Positions 24,299 to 35,671 of a DNA stretch of 64,000 nt are shown piece by piece. Within the stretch, counting starts at the first letter, position 1; each line of letters begins with the position of its first letter. The stretch comes from Coniferiporia sulphurascens (Eukaryota > Basidiomycota > Agaricomycetes > Hymenochaetales > Hymenochaetaceae). The translations under genes and the position numbers were made by a program. Where the stretch lies: assembly GCA_002794785.1 (NCBI GenBank), contig NBBA01000004.1, positions 1,488,001-1,552,000 of the forward strand. Direction: 5' to 3'. The notes under the pieces were generated by a model, which was not told the DNA's origin, ran no database searches, and saw nothing but the letters and a program-made list of their open reading frames with translations.

Positions 24299-24460
24299 GA
24301 TTCCATTTAAAATGGCCGTCGTTGTCACTACAGGCGTTCAAAATGACTCGCTTTCGGCTGACCCGTCGTGACCAGTTTTGTTAGCAGTTTGCGGCGATGC
24401 GCATTCGTGAGAGACAGTTGATGGTTTTCAGCCGCAGTCACCGCCCGGGGTACATTTGTA

Positions 24461-24474
24461 CAGTACGGGCGGCC
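24461..24474. repeat. Left target-site duplication of the LINE
   Basis: CAGTACGGGCGGCC is found here and again, without mismatch, directly after the A tail at 31179-31192. An extra A on the left side makes the exact length 14 or 15 bp. This is the expected footprint of target-primed reverse transcription. Confidence 0.95.
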
Positions 24475-24670
24475 AGACACCCCTTGACCTCTGACCACCA
24501 TCATCTAACCTAAGCACAGCCACATTCGCCGCCCCTAAACTCTCTGGGTTAACCACCCACACCTGGTCCTCACTCACAGTAGACATCCGTCGAGCTGTTT
24601 TACACCTAACTTTACCACATCCACTTCCCTATCCTCCATTTCCCCTACCCTCTTCATTATTCTTTTCCCC

Positions 24671-27031
24671 ATGGCGAGCTCTCAAAATCCGTCTCTCAGC
24701 AGCCAGACATACGCCAACACCCCTGAAGAAATGCATCAATATAATTCTCAGTCACCCAACCTTCCAGCATCTCACTCTCCACCTCGTCCTCTTCCGTCCC
24801 CACCGAAAGAAAACCCAGAAATCAACAAAAACATCGAAATAACAGGTTATCAGCAAACATTACCGTCGTCCCAGACTCCTTCTGTTTTATCCATGCCAAC
24901 GTCTCAGGATCCATCCTTCAATGTGCACTTTCAAGACTTTAGCTCTACTTATGCAAACTACTCAGACATCACTCTTGCAGCCCCGGTGGCCACCCCTATG
25001 GACGTCGTTTTTCCTCTTGACTCTCAATCCCTCATACATGCTGCCTCCCCTCCTAACACGACTCAACAAGGAATTATACACGCCCCAGCCCCTATCATGT
25101 CACATCAAACTTCCATTCAGTCACAATCCTCTTCGTCTTCTGAACCTTCAACGCACCAACGACATCTTCGTTTCACTCCCACACCTGATGACTCTAATAT
25201 TGAAGATCAAATCATCATTTCAGAAACGCGAAACGCCATTGAAAATATTCTAGCACCAGGATCATTTGATGAATGGACCCTTTCTATCGAACAGATTCTC
25301 AACCTCATTGCGAAAACATGGCCCTCAAAATATAACCAACACCTCACCGACCATGCTATGAATTCCCTGGCAAACACTATCCAACTATTCCATCTGCATT
25401 TTGTACCGTCCAACACGAAGGTTACTGTTATCCACCCTGCTGACCCTAAGACACCTATTATTTACAAGAAAGTTACTATCGACGACGCCGGCCAGTTCGA
25501 TTTCAAAGTCAAAAATCCAATACTATTCCCGGAATCCATTTACGACAACTCATACGATGACAGTGAATCTAACTCAGCCCAACCGCCTCCAGAACAAAAC
25601 ATTACGACTCTATCAACCATGATCGATACACTGCAGAAAACACTTCAAGAGTAATCTAAATTACAAGCGAAAAACCTCGAATCCCGTCTCTTATCTAGAA
25701 TGGTCCAATTGGAAGAAACAGTCGCATCGTTGAATACTAACAGTCACCACAATGCGCTACCGACTAATCCAGTTAACAGACACGTTTCCTTTTCAGATAA
25801 CATTCAGGAACCCGACAACGTTAGTCATGGATTCGTCCAACCAGTTATTCAACAAGATTCCATTACACGTACCCGACCCGCAGGCCCAAGACAACGCACT
25901 CCATCGCCCATCCTTACACGCAACCCCTTAGTCAATCAACCGACCAGTTCCCTTACGTACAAGGACCACCTAGGACTCAACATGCCGACCAACCAACCAA
26001 AACTCCTACCATCGGCTCCGGCATCAATTTCTACTCTCACCCGTTATGTCGCACAATTCCAAGGCCAGAACATCCCACTATCCATACATCCAAACTCAAA
26101 AACTCTCATCGACCGTATTCAATTAAAACTTGACCGCATCCCAACCGCTCGTCACATTTGCATCATCGGGGCCGACTGGAATATGTCTGGAAATTGCATT
26201 TTTTCTTTCCCAAGTAATATCTCGATTAACTCCATTAACACAATCGTTCCGATTCTTAAAGAGGCATTTGAACTACGACCAAATCATCCACTCACAATCA
26301 CCCACGACACCAAATGGTCAAAAGTTATCATCAGCAACATTATCACGTCGAACGGACCCAACATGCCTATATTTACAGAACTCGAGATTCTTCAATCGTT
26401 ACTTCTCAATGACCTCTTCCGCTCGCTGAAAATCACCCAACCTCCTCGATGGGCTCGAAACCCGGAATTTATTACGAAATCACGATCATCCATCTCATTC
26501 GCTTTCGAAGACATAAATGGCGATCTGTTACGCAAAGTCACGTCCTCCGTATTTTTCATTTTCGGTCAATCCACGGTCCCAGTCGAATGGAAACCTAAAC
26601 CTCGGTTCTCACAATGCACCAAGTGTTGGAAATTCGGACATCTCACGATTCAATGCACTCAACCACTAGGATGCCGCTATTGTGCATCGAAACGACATCT
26701 CACATCTCAACACCGCGAAATGTGTTCGGGCTGCTCCAGTGCTCGCTATCAGGAAAACCAACCATGCGACCACTTCTTTTGCGTTAATTGTTCAGGTGCA
26801 CACCCAGCTGATTCTATAGATTGCCCACAACGGGCTTTATACTTTAATCGATTCCCGACGCCCACACGCATGACTATGTCCTCTCCACCATCGCCGTCCA
26901 ATGATAACCCGAACCTTATCAACGTACACCCATCGCGACGAAACCTTTTCACTAACGCCTCAATAACATGCCCTTCTTCTCCCTCAATGCACGTCGACCC
27001 GCACAACTCAGTTAATGACGACACCTTATGA
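24671..27031 (+). pseudogene. LINE ORF1, gag-like nucleic-acid-binding protein, one internal stop
   Basis: A reading frame of 787 codons, interrupted once by TAA at 25652-25654 (codon 328); the same frame is open on both sides of it. The N-terminal part is Ser/Pro/Gln-rich and disordered, a predicted coiled coil surrounds the stop (LEETVASLNTN just after), and the C-terminal part has Cys/His knuckles: CTKCWKFGHLTIQC (C-x2-C-x4-H-x4-C), a variant CRYCASKRHLTSQHREMC, and CVNCSGAHPADSIDC. The protein normally packages the LINE RNA. Its stop TGA overlaps the ORF2 start in ATGA. The TAA could come from a CAA codon by one C-to-T change, or be read through. Confidence 0.9.
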
Positions 27032-30000
27032 ATCATACAGCCCTACGAATACTGCAGCTAAATGTAGCAAAAAGCGGACCACGTACAACACGACTTCTCA
27101 ATAACCCCAACCTTCATATCCTCGTTCTTCAAGAACCATTTATCGGTTTTTCTGGCCTTAGCAGATCTGATTCCAACCCGGACGGCACCCCTATCTTTCT
27201 CCCTATTAAACACCCCTCTTGGGATTATTTCATTCCCTCTTACGATATTAACTCACCCATAAAACCTCACGTGATTACTTACGTCAGAAAATCTTTCCCG
27301 CACTTATCAGCAATTTCTCGTCAAGATATTACGAATCATAAAGATTTCATGACAATCGACGTCACCTATCTCAACAAAACATTCCGTCTTATCAACTGCT
27401 ATAACTATGGATCCGGCATTATGGGCGACAACATTTCATTCCTTACCGACATCGATCTCGAATACGACATTCCTTCATGCATTATGGGCGACTTCAACCT
27501 TCACCACCCCGAATGGCAACTCCCAAATAGTAATCATCGACGCTCTTCAGCAGAGGCTGAAACATTCCTCACGTGGACTCAAGACCAGTCTCTTTTCATT
27601 CTTAACGACACCGACTTCCCAACTCGTAAAGGACAACACCGACAATCCGATTCCATTATTGACCTTACGCTCCTAAATTTTACAGCGATCCTGTCTGACT
27701 TCTTCTACGATTGGACATGCGTCGACATGGCTGCTTATTCATCCGACCATATTCCAATTACCCTTGCTTACCTTCCTATTAATTCTGAATTTCAGCCCGA
27801 AGAAGAAACTATCGCTTACAAATACGACCCAGAACGGAAAAAAGAGTGGATTGAAAAATTTAGTTTCCATTTGGATAATCAACTGCTCCCACCATTTACT
27901 AACGACGACTCGGTTCACGAATATGCTAATAACCTTTCGGAAAAAATCCTACTAACAACTTCTGAAATTATGCCACAGACATCGACCACAGCTTTCTCAT
28001 ACTCATATTGGTGGAACAACGAATGTGCCCAAGCGATTCGCGCATTTCGAGACTGCTCTGAAAATTTCGAAAAAGAACATCTTCACAAGGAAGCGAGACT
28101 TATATTCAAGAAAGCAAAACAATCATGGGCTACCAGCGTCCTCGAGGGCGCGTCATCATACGACATTTACCGTTACGCAAAATGGTCCTCAGGGAAACGA
28201 AAAACACGTACACCACCTATTCTATATCAAGACCAGTTCGCGCATACACCAGACAAACAAGCCGAGGTTTTTCATCAATCATTCTTCTCAACTAACCCCC
28301 AACCAAATGTTACTTTTCTGCCTAACGACCCACCTAAGAAACCAACTCGATCTTCTCCGCGCATCACTCAAAATGAAATCGACATTTGTCTCAATTTAAC
28401 TCATAACAATTCGGCCCCCGGCATCTCAAACATATCATACGCTTACGTCAAATGGATTAATTCAGCTCATCCGTCAATTCTTTTCGACCTCTTTAATGAA
28501 TGCTTTTCTCGTCATATTCACCCGTGGAAGAACGCTAATGTTGTACTAATCCCAAAACCTAACAAAACAGACTCTAGTAATCCGCGTTCTTATCGACCTA
28601 TCGCCCTTCTTGAATGCATAGGTAAAATATTGGAAAAAATCATCGCTAAGCGCCTCACCTGGGACATCGGCCGTTACAACCTCGTTCCCACCAACCAATT
28701 CGGCGGCCGCTCCAACTCATGTACCATCGACGCCGGCCTCTCATTAATACACGACATTCAAATCGCCCATAAAAAGAAGCTATGCATATCAGCACTCGCC
28801 ATCGACATCAAAGGATATTTCGATAACGTCAACCATGCTCGACTTCTACACTCGCTACACCTACTGGGATTCGATAACAAAATTATTCTTTGGACGCAGG
28901 CTTTTCTTTCTGACCGACACATTTCCTTTAAAATCGATAATTTCACTTCGGACCCAAAGCCTATTCACAACGTCGGTATTCCACAGGGTTCACCCATCTC
29001 CCCAATCCTTTCTACAATTTACACTGCGTTTATCCTTGATTCATTCAACCTATCCTCAGACACTTGTCTCAAAGCATACGTTGACGACCAACTCATTCTA
29101 GTATATTCTGATTCTTACCAAGAAAATATCCGTTTACTTAAAAAAGCCTACATTCTCATTTCCAACCAACTTCACGATATACAACTTTCCGTTGATCATC
29201 TTAAATCCGATCTCATCCATTTTATTAGACACGGTTTCTCGCCCACATCATTTCCTTCTATTATCCTCCCAAACAATCACGGTCCGCCAATAACCATCAC
29301 CCCGTCACCAATCATTCGATGGCTCGGTTTTTATCTCGACCAACGTCTTAATTTCAATGACCATATTAATCGCATGTGCATGCGAGCACGATCAACCACC
29401 ATGGCCCTTCGCATTCTTGGCAATACCATTCGGGGACTCTCCTTCGCCAACTTCCGGACGTTACACTTCGCCAACATCCTTCCGGTCCTCACCTACGGCT
29501 TTCAATTATGGTTCACCGGTATTCGACAAAAAACAAAAATAAACAAAATGACCATAGCTCAGAACCAAAGTATCCGCCTTCTTACAGGCACCTTTAGAAC
29601 GACACCATCCCACGCCCTCCACTGAATCGCTCACATCCTTCCTATACCAATACTTCTCCAAAAATACAATCAATCCACCGCACTCCGACTCAATCGACTC
29701 CCATTAAATTCACAACTTCTCAATCGTTTACCTTCATCCTGGCCTCGTCTTCCTACCTCAAAACCTCCTATCACCTCCCGCCACAAATCAACTTCATCAC
29801 AACCGAAAACTCAACTCCATCGACTTGCATTTCTCGCTGATCCGCGCACTGAACATATTAACCCGTACCTCGCCCACCCGTCTCAACATCTCCCATCCAA
29901 TTCATCTCAATATCACTACAAATCTCTATCCTATCATCTTGATTCCGGCACGTCGTCTCTTGATCGAAAAAATTCACAAAAAAATCAAATTATTCTTTTA

Positions 30001-30975
30001 CACGATTCTTTATCCAAAAATATTCACAATTTATTAGTCTACACAGACGGTTCCAAAAACTATAAAAACAACAAATCCGTCACCATATCCTCCTTCGTTA
30101 TCTATCATAAAGGCATTGTAGTCGATCTCGGTCATTTTTACTGCTCACCCTCTGGTTCATCTTTTGACGCAGAAATGTACGCGCTTGCCAAATGTACTGA
30201 ACGCATCACCCTTTTCCACCAACGTCGTATTCTTTCCTCAGCTCATATTTATAACATTCACTTCTTTTCCGATTCCGCATCATCCATTCCAGCTATCATC
30301 GATTTATCTCCTCACGCGGCTCAATGTTCTTCAAAAAATTTTCGCACTTTTTCAGACGCTTTCACGTCCAACACCAGACACCACATTCATCTTCATTGGT
30401 CCCCAGGACACCTCGATATTCCCGGGAACGTCATCGCAGATAAACTCACACACTTCTCACCAATAGGCCGTCCATTCCTACTCAAAACATACGCTGGAGA
30501 GAAAGAAGACATTAATCTTCGCACCATTACCTCTTGGTCTCATTTAATCCAAAAAACCAAAAACATATCAGAGTCTGCATCATTTAACACCATCACCGGA
30601 ATTCCATCTTCGAAGTTAACCCCCTTTTGGAAAAAATTCTACTATCCTCGAGACATCTCTTCGCGCCTCTTCCATGCAATCACTGGACACGGCCACTTTG
30701 GCGACTACTATCGGCGTTTCGTCCCAACTGAACCCACATCTTGCCCATGCGGCACACCCATACAGACGAGAGACCATATCATCCGACAATGTCCTCTTCT
30801 AAAATCCGCACGCGTTCAAGCATTCGGGAATACCATCCCTCCTCCGGACCACATTTTATTCACAAAAGAAACATATCTTCAAAAATTTGCTTCGTTTTTA
30901 AATTCCTCCAACGCTTTCACAAAATCATTCACAGTTCACGACCCAATTCTTAATTCCAGATTTTTTCCACCATAG
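27028..30975 (+). pseudogene. LINE ORF2: APE endonuclease, reverse transcriptase, RNase H, one internal stop
   Basis: A reading frame of 1316 codons with one TGA at 29623-29625 (codon 866), between the RT and RNase H domains. The endonuclease shows LRILQLNVAKSG, LVLQEP, IMGDFNLHHPEW and SSDHIPI. The reverse transcriptase shows LIPKPNK, RPIALLECIGKILEKI, ALAIDIKGYFDNV, GIPQGSPISPILS and the catalytic AYVDDQL. RNase H shows LLVYTDGSKNY, DAEMYAL, FFSDSASS and HWSPGHLDIPGNVIAD, so all catalytic Asp/Glu positions are present. A C-terminal knuckle follows (CPCG...RDHIIRQC). The stop falls where related elements tend to have Trp, so TGG to TGA is the simplest origin. Translation probably depends on reinitiation at the ATGA overlap with ORF1. 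Confidence 0.93.
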
Positions 30976-31131
30976 AAGTATAACCGTTTTACATCCGAAC
31001 CAAAAACTTCATACCATTTCATAGCCTTAAAACCAGACTCTTCATAACTTGTTAATCTCCTCTGACACGACACCTCAAATGGCCTCACATCCGTGTCTTT
31101 TACTTTGTAATGTAGCGGTATACAAATGCTG

Positions 31132-31135
<4 letters not shown>

Positions 31136-31178
<43 letters not shown>
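31136..31178 (+). other. 43-nt A tail of the LINE
   Basis: An unbroken run of 43 A at the 3' end of the element, directly followed by the right target-site duplication. Such tails shorten and pick up substitutions quickly, so a pure run of this length points to a recent insertion. Confidence 0.95.
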
Positions 31179-31179
<1 letters not shown>

Positions 31180-31192
31180 AGTACGGGCGGCC
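31179..31192. repeat. Right target-site duplication of the LINE
   Basis: Perfect copy of the 14 bp at 24461-24474. Joining the two flanks restores an intergenic region of about 280 bp between the aspartic protease and DnaJ starts. Confidence 0.95.
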
Positions 31193-31298
31193 GTAGTCTG
31201 GAGATCACGTGCATCGAGGACACGTCGCGTCCCCGGGGCCAGAGGACGGCTGCAGCTTGAAAGTACTTCGTCCGTGCCTCCTCTGTGACTCTGGCGCA

Positions 31299-32955
31299 AT
31301 GCCACTCTCGTTCTTCTCATTTTGTATCTTACTCTTATGTGTAATCTATTGCGCAGCAGCCGATCTTTACAAGGTACTCGACGGTTAGTAGCGCTCTCAA
31401 TAATAGCGTCTAGTACCCGCGCCGCATGCGTAAAGTTACTCATATTCTTCGCGTGTAGTGCACAAGTCGGCTTCGGATGCGGATATAAGGAAAGCGTACA
31501 AAAAGCTCAGTAGAAAATATCACCCGGACAAGAACAAGGACGAAGGTGCCGAGGAGAAGTTCGTTGAAATCGCGTACGGTGCGTTACTTTTGACCCTTCG
31601 GTGTATACAGGCCGTTTCAAACGCTGCGCAACGTAGCGTATGAGATTTTATCAGATCCGACGGTGTGCAGTCTCACTACTTTCCTCCTTACTACGTGCCA
31701 ACTTCTTCATCCAGAAACGCCAAATATACGACAGACATGGCGAGGTATTGACCTTTTCACTGGAAATTATCTACAGGTCTCAATTGAAGCAATATTATAG
31801 GAGGGGCTGAAAGTGCACGAGGGGGGCCAACAACATTCCAACCCCTTCGACATGTTCTCCAGTTTCTTCGGCGGTCGTGCGTTCCTTTTATTCATATCAT
31901 ACACCCAAAAGAAATCTTATATTCCGCCGTACCGCAGACCGCCCACAAGACCAAGTTCGCAAGGGACCTACGTCCTTGACCGAATTTGAAGTGTCTCTGG
32001 CCGATATGTGCGTCTTTTTTATTGAACAACCCGACAGGTTTCGTTTCTAAACTGGAGTGTTTTTTTTTCAGGTACAAGGGCGCAAGCATAGATGTACGAT
32101 CGGCTATGATTTTTTTTGTTTTGAAGACCCATAAATGCTGACACCGCATGTAGTTCATGATAAAGAAGCGTATCCTTTGTGACCATTGCCGTGGCTCAGG
32201 CGCGGCGTCCGACGGTGACATTCATACATGTTCCTCTTGCGGCGGCTCAGGTGTCAAAGTCACTAGACAACAAATCTGGCCGGGTGTGTTTGCTCAAAGT
32301 CAGGTTACCTGTAACGACTGTGGAGGACGGGGCCGGGTTATCGTCCGTAAGTGTCCCCATTGCGGTGGGCAGAAAATCCTCGACCATACTGCACATTATA
32401 CGCTCGAAATCCCTCAGGGCATGCCTGAGGGTCACGAAGTCGTTTTCGAAGGAGAAGGTGACGAGAGCCCTGACTGGGAACCCGGAGATGTCGTCCTTCG
32501 CGTACGCAGCCATCGTGAATCAGGCGGTTGGCGACGAAAGGAAAGTAGCTTGTATTGGAGGCAAAGTATTGGAATAGACGAAGTGCGGCCGTTCCATTCC
32601 TCTTAACCCTTTGCCGTTGACTGATTGTCTAATTGATGGTTTAAAGGCCCTCCTTGGCTTTGAGCGTAATCTAACGCATCTAGATGGACACATTGTCACT
32701 TTAAAAAGAGAGGGTGTAACGCAACCCGGGTTCGTGCAAACTGTAAAGAACGAAGGCATGCCTGTTTTCCAGGAGGGCACTTTCGGCGATCTTTTTGTCG
32801 AATACAATGTCGTCCTGCCAACGGATATCTCTTCGGAACTCCGGAAACGTACGTCGCTCGCTAAGCCATTTTTCTTCCTTTTCGCTTACATGTACATATC
32901 CAAAGAATTGACGAGGGCATTCCATGGTCATGGGCGTGAGAAGGATGAACTATAA
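31299..32955 (+). CDS. SCJ1: ER-lumenal DnaJ (Hsp40) co-chaperone, Scj1 type
   Basis: Co-chaperone of the ER Hsp70 Kar2/BiP, 369 aa (yeast Scj1 has 377). Exons: 31299-31383, 31459-31578, 31637-31662, 31715-31744, 31801-31876, 31938-32007, 32072-32093, 32154-32582, 32647-32848 and 32906-32955. It has a signal peptide ([21 protein letters not shown]), a J domain starting ADLYKVLDV with the HPD motif in [10 protein letters not shown], a short Gly-poor linker, a zinc-finger region with four C-x2-C-x-G-x-(G/K) units ([32 protein letters not shown]), the substrate-binding C-terminal domains ([19 protein letters not shown]), and the ER-retrieval signal KDEL at the end. Exons of 22, 26 and 30 nt are notable. 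The last intron (57 nt) is stop-free and in frame, so KDEL is kept even if it is retained. The LINE lies ~120 bp upstream. Confidence 0.93.
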
Positions 32956-34759
32956 TATTAGCACCGCCCTCACTATGTACGAAGATATAGACCTGCCTAG
33001 AGTCATAATATCGGTATTTCCTGGGATTTATCGTTAGCGACGCATGCTACCTCGGGAAAGGGCAACCTAGACCGAAGAGATGACGATTGCCAACCCACGA
33101 GACACTGGACCTTGCTTGCTTTGTCCGGTTCACACTGCTTTTCCCTTGCATATTAAAATTCCGCTCAATGCAGGGCAAGGTGTCCGTCCCTGGGAAGGCA
33201 TCACCGCCCGACCATACGTAATACGGCCGGCAAGTATGTCGTCATTGAGCGATATGAGAGGGGGATTTCGCGCGTCGCCTTCGAGTGTCCGTTGAGACCT
33301 GTCGACTCAGATTTGGGATTGTATGGTGAAACACATCCAACGGTTCCCAGTTCATGGACTCGACCTTCTGAGTTAGTTCCCTCACTAAAACAACATACAC
33401 CGCTCTGCGGTACAATGGCGCCATCGCTATCATGGGGTCCTGAATCGAGTTTGGCCACATCTGGAGCGAGCTGATTGACTTGCCGAAGTGTACCGACCGG
33501 GGAAGTCCACGTTGCCCGGACTTCGATACTTGGGTCGGAAGACGCAACAGCGGAAGTATGGATGAGCGCTGATATTTATTCATAACTCAAGGAGACGGCT
33601 AGCTTATGCGTGTTCCTCGCTTTCCGGAGGCCATCCGTGTAATCTGGTGAGGATTTAACTTGCGCGCGCGCGTGCAAGGGGGGGATTGTCCTGTTGACTC
33701 TGAAAAACATACTCAATGCGTCAGGACGACGATAATCCCTTTAATTTTCGTGATCCGTAACTAGAGTGCACTGGTGTTGAAATCAACCGACGAGAAATGG
33801 TATCTGAGTGCACGAGACAATTTTTCTCGGATTCAGACTCATAACAACCACCCGACGGGGTGGACAGGGTCTCACGTCGTGATAGAGGTGTATCCTTCAA
33901 CACCCGTAGGACGGTATTTAAATTTTGAGTCAGGAATACTCACTTGTCGACCAACCGGTCTTCTCGGTCGGGAAGTGCCCTGAGGAATCGCAACGGTTGG
34001 CACATGGGAGAAACCCAGAGGAGCGGCTCCGTCCTTATTCTAAGTCATAAGATGCTAACCTGACTGCGATGCATTATTTTTGTGCAGCTTTTGGGTAGAG
34101 CAACTCGCAGGAGTTGTGAGGCGAGGCAGCGTCAACTAGACCCTGCGGTACTGGTTTTGAGGCTATACAAACGATGTTACCGCATTCGGAATGCAAATCG
34201 CAGGCGATCCCCCAGTCTGGACTCCGCCAAGTCGATCCTAGCCTTATTCACCAGAGGCCACTACCATTAAATACTGTGCCCGGGCTACTAGTGGCTTCTT
34301 TCAACCACGAGCATCAACTCACAGGCTAGCAATTGCTGTCAAGGAGACCATACCCTCTCACCATCTCCGTCTACACGGGCGTTGGACGTTCTTCCTCATT
34401 CAATGCGTTCGCGCTGGAACACAGTGAGAGCCGGACGCCAAGTGCACGCGCGTACTAGGCGCAGTCGGGAACGGGGCCTATACGGTTGATCAAAGTACTT
34501 AAGTACCAGATAATGGGCAGCTGTTAAGGTCACCACATCCTATTTCCTTTCGTTCTTCTAAGCCCTCGGCCTGGTTGCCTTTGCTCAAGTCTCTTGTCTC
34601 CCTCTTTCCCTTCGTTCCTCCAACTTCGCTCTTTGCACCTTCGTTCATTGGGTTGATCCCTGGTGATTATCCTCTTCAGTAGTACTGGACCGCCGAATTA
34701 CGCACTTGCTAACTCCTTTCTATTATTTCTCCGTTAGCTTCTTCGAAAGCCTCTTTATA
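32956..34759. other. 1.8 kb region, mostly empty; promoter of the secreted-protein gene at its right end
   Basis: Only short ORFs on both strands. The possible Rab relic in 33300-33583 is listed separately. A (GC)n-like stretch lies at 33662-33673. From about 34540 to 34755 the plus strand is strongly C/T-rich, which in basidiomycetes often precedes highly expressed genes; it probably forms the promoter/5' UTR of the gene starting at 34760. Confidence 0.45.
33300..33583 (-). pseudogene. Possible decayed Rab-like GTPase fragment
   Basis: The minus-strand reading contains LQMWPNSIQDPMIAMAPLY followed by R-R-A and then VVLV-x-ELTQK-x-x-ESMN. This lines up loosely with the Rab switch II region (W-D-T-A-G-Q-E, then A-x-A-P-x-Y-Y-R and an aliphatic strand). 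The WDTAGQE core is not intact, and no P-loop or NKxD motif was found nearby on this strand. It may be a relic or chance. Confidence 0.2.
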
Positions 34760-35671
34760 ATGTTCTCCAAGTCGATTTTCGCGTCCGTTGCTGCCATCGC
34801 CTTCGCCACTTCCGGCGTCGTCGCAAAGCCTATTGCAGCTGAATTTAGTGAGTATACGGGATGGAGCCGTATATTACACCATATTAATAATTATGCTACG
34901 CGAACAGCCCGAAGGACAGACGTCGTTCAGGTCGCATCGGCTCCCTCGTTCAATAACTACTTGGGCCTTTCCTCAATGAGCAATTTCGACGACTTCTTCG
35001 GCCAGGACAACTTCGACGGCTCAAATAACGAACAGATCATAATTATCGAGGAGGACAGTGTTAGTGAATTATCCTGCAACAGCCTGGATATCGAGATTGT
35101 CCAGCAGAGACTCTCTATCCTCACCGAGGTGGCTAAGAGGTATGCTTATTTTCGTCTCGTTACTGGAGCCATAGGAGCGAAGTTCTAACCAACGTTCGTG
35201 TCCAGTATCATTCTTGAGCAAATCTGCGAAGTTGAGGTCCAGACTATCGTTATTGAGCAATTCGTCTCTGGATTTTCCTCCTTCAGCAATGACATCAGTC
35301 ACCTGTCGGGCCGTTCCGCGTCTTTCGACCAGTCCATCGCCGGCATGCTCGACCAGATCCTGGAATCCGACGGTTCTCTGAGCAACAATGACCTCGGCTT
35401 CGAAGGTTCGAACATTGGAAGCAACTCTGTTCAGGTCTCTGGCAACAACTGGAACGACTCTTCGTCTCCGGCATCCGTGCAACAGGCAAGCCAATTGGCT
35501 CAGCAAGCGGTTCAAAACAGCGTGAGTATATTTCTTAGTACAGTACGCAAGTTCTCCCTAACTGAAAACCTTCAGACACAATCTTCGAACTCCACGTCTA
35601 GCATTTCGAACTCCACGTCTAGTATTTCGAACTCCACTTCTGGCGTTTCGAACTCCACTTCTAGCTCTTAA
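34760..35671 (+). CDS. Small secreted protein with C-terminal Ser/Asn/Thr tandem repeats
   Basis: Secreted protein of unknown function, 239 aa. Exons: 34760-34847, 34920-35139, 35206-35521 and 35576-35671. A signal peptide (MFSKSIFASVAAIAFATSGVVA, then KPIAAEF) leads into a Ser/Asn/Asp-rich chain with only two Cys in the mature part (LSCNSLD and EQICEVE), which could form one disulfide. The last exon is made of four 21-bp units encoding SNSTSSI/SNSTSGV, each with an Asn-Ser-Thr glycosylation site. There is no GPI signal or transmembrane segment. The C/T-rich upstream region suggests high expression. No enzyme family is recognised; a wall-associated or extracellular-matrix role is only a guess. 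Confidence 0.8.
35585..35668 (+). repeat. 21-bp tandem repeat (4 units) in the secreted-protein gene
   Basis: Four in-frame units of TCGAACTCCAC(G/T)TCT..., each encoding S-N-S-T-S-x-x, with few differences between units. The array starts nine bases into the last exon and runs up to the stop codon. Confidence 0.95.

Larger units (their letters stand above)
24475..31178 (+). mobile_element. Full-length LINE (non-LTR retrotransposon) with APE endonuclease, RT and RNase H
   Basis: A 6.7 kb element bounded by a perfect 14-bp duplication and ending in 43 uninterrupted A residues. It has a 196-bp 5' UTR, ORF1 (gag-like, zinc knuckles), ORF2 (endonuclease, reverse transcriptase, RNase H, C-terminal Cys/His knuckle) and a ~160-bp 3' UTR. 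This order fits the Tad/I-like lineages of fungal LINEs; the exact clade needs a tree of the RT domain. The coding strand is markedly rich in C and A compared with host genes. Each ORF has a single in-frame stop, so this copy may be inactive although its ends look fresh. It lies in the intergenic region between the aspartic protease and the DnaJ gene. Confidence 0.97.

Noticed and set aside
25401..25622. Extra plus-strand ORFs inside the LINE (also 26130-26429, 28025-28399)
   Set aside because: Frameshifted shadows of ORF1 and ORF2.
33662..33673. GC-alternating stretch as a possible microsatellite or Z-DNA site
   Set aside because: Only about a dozen bases; too short to support a functional claim.
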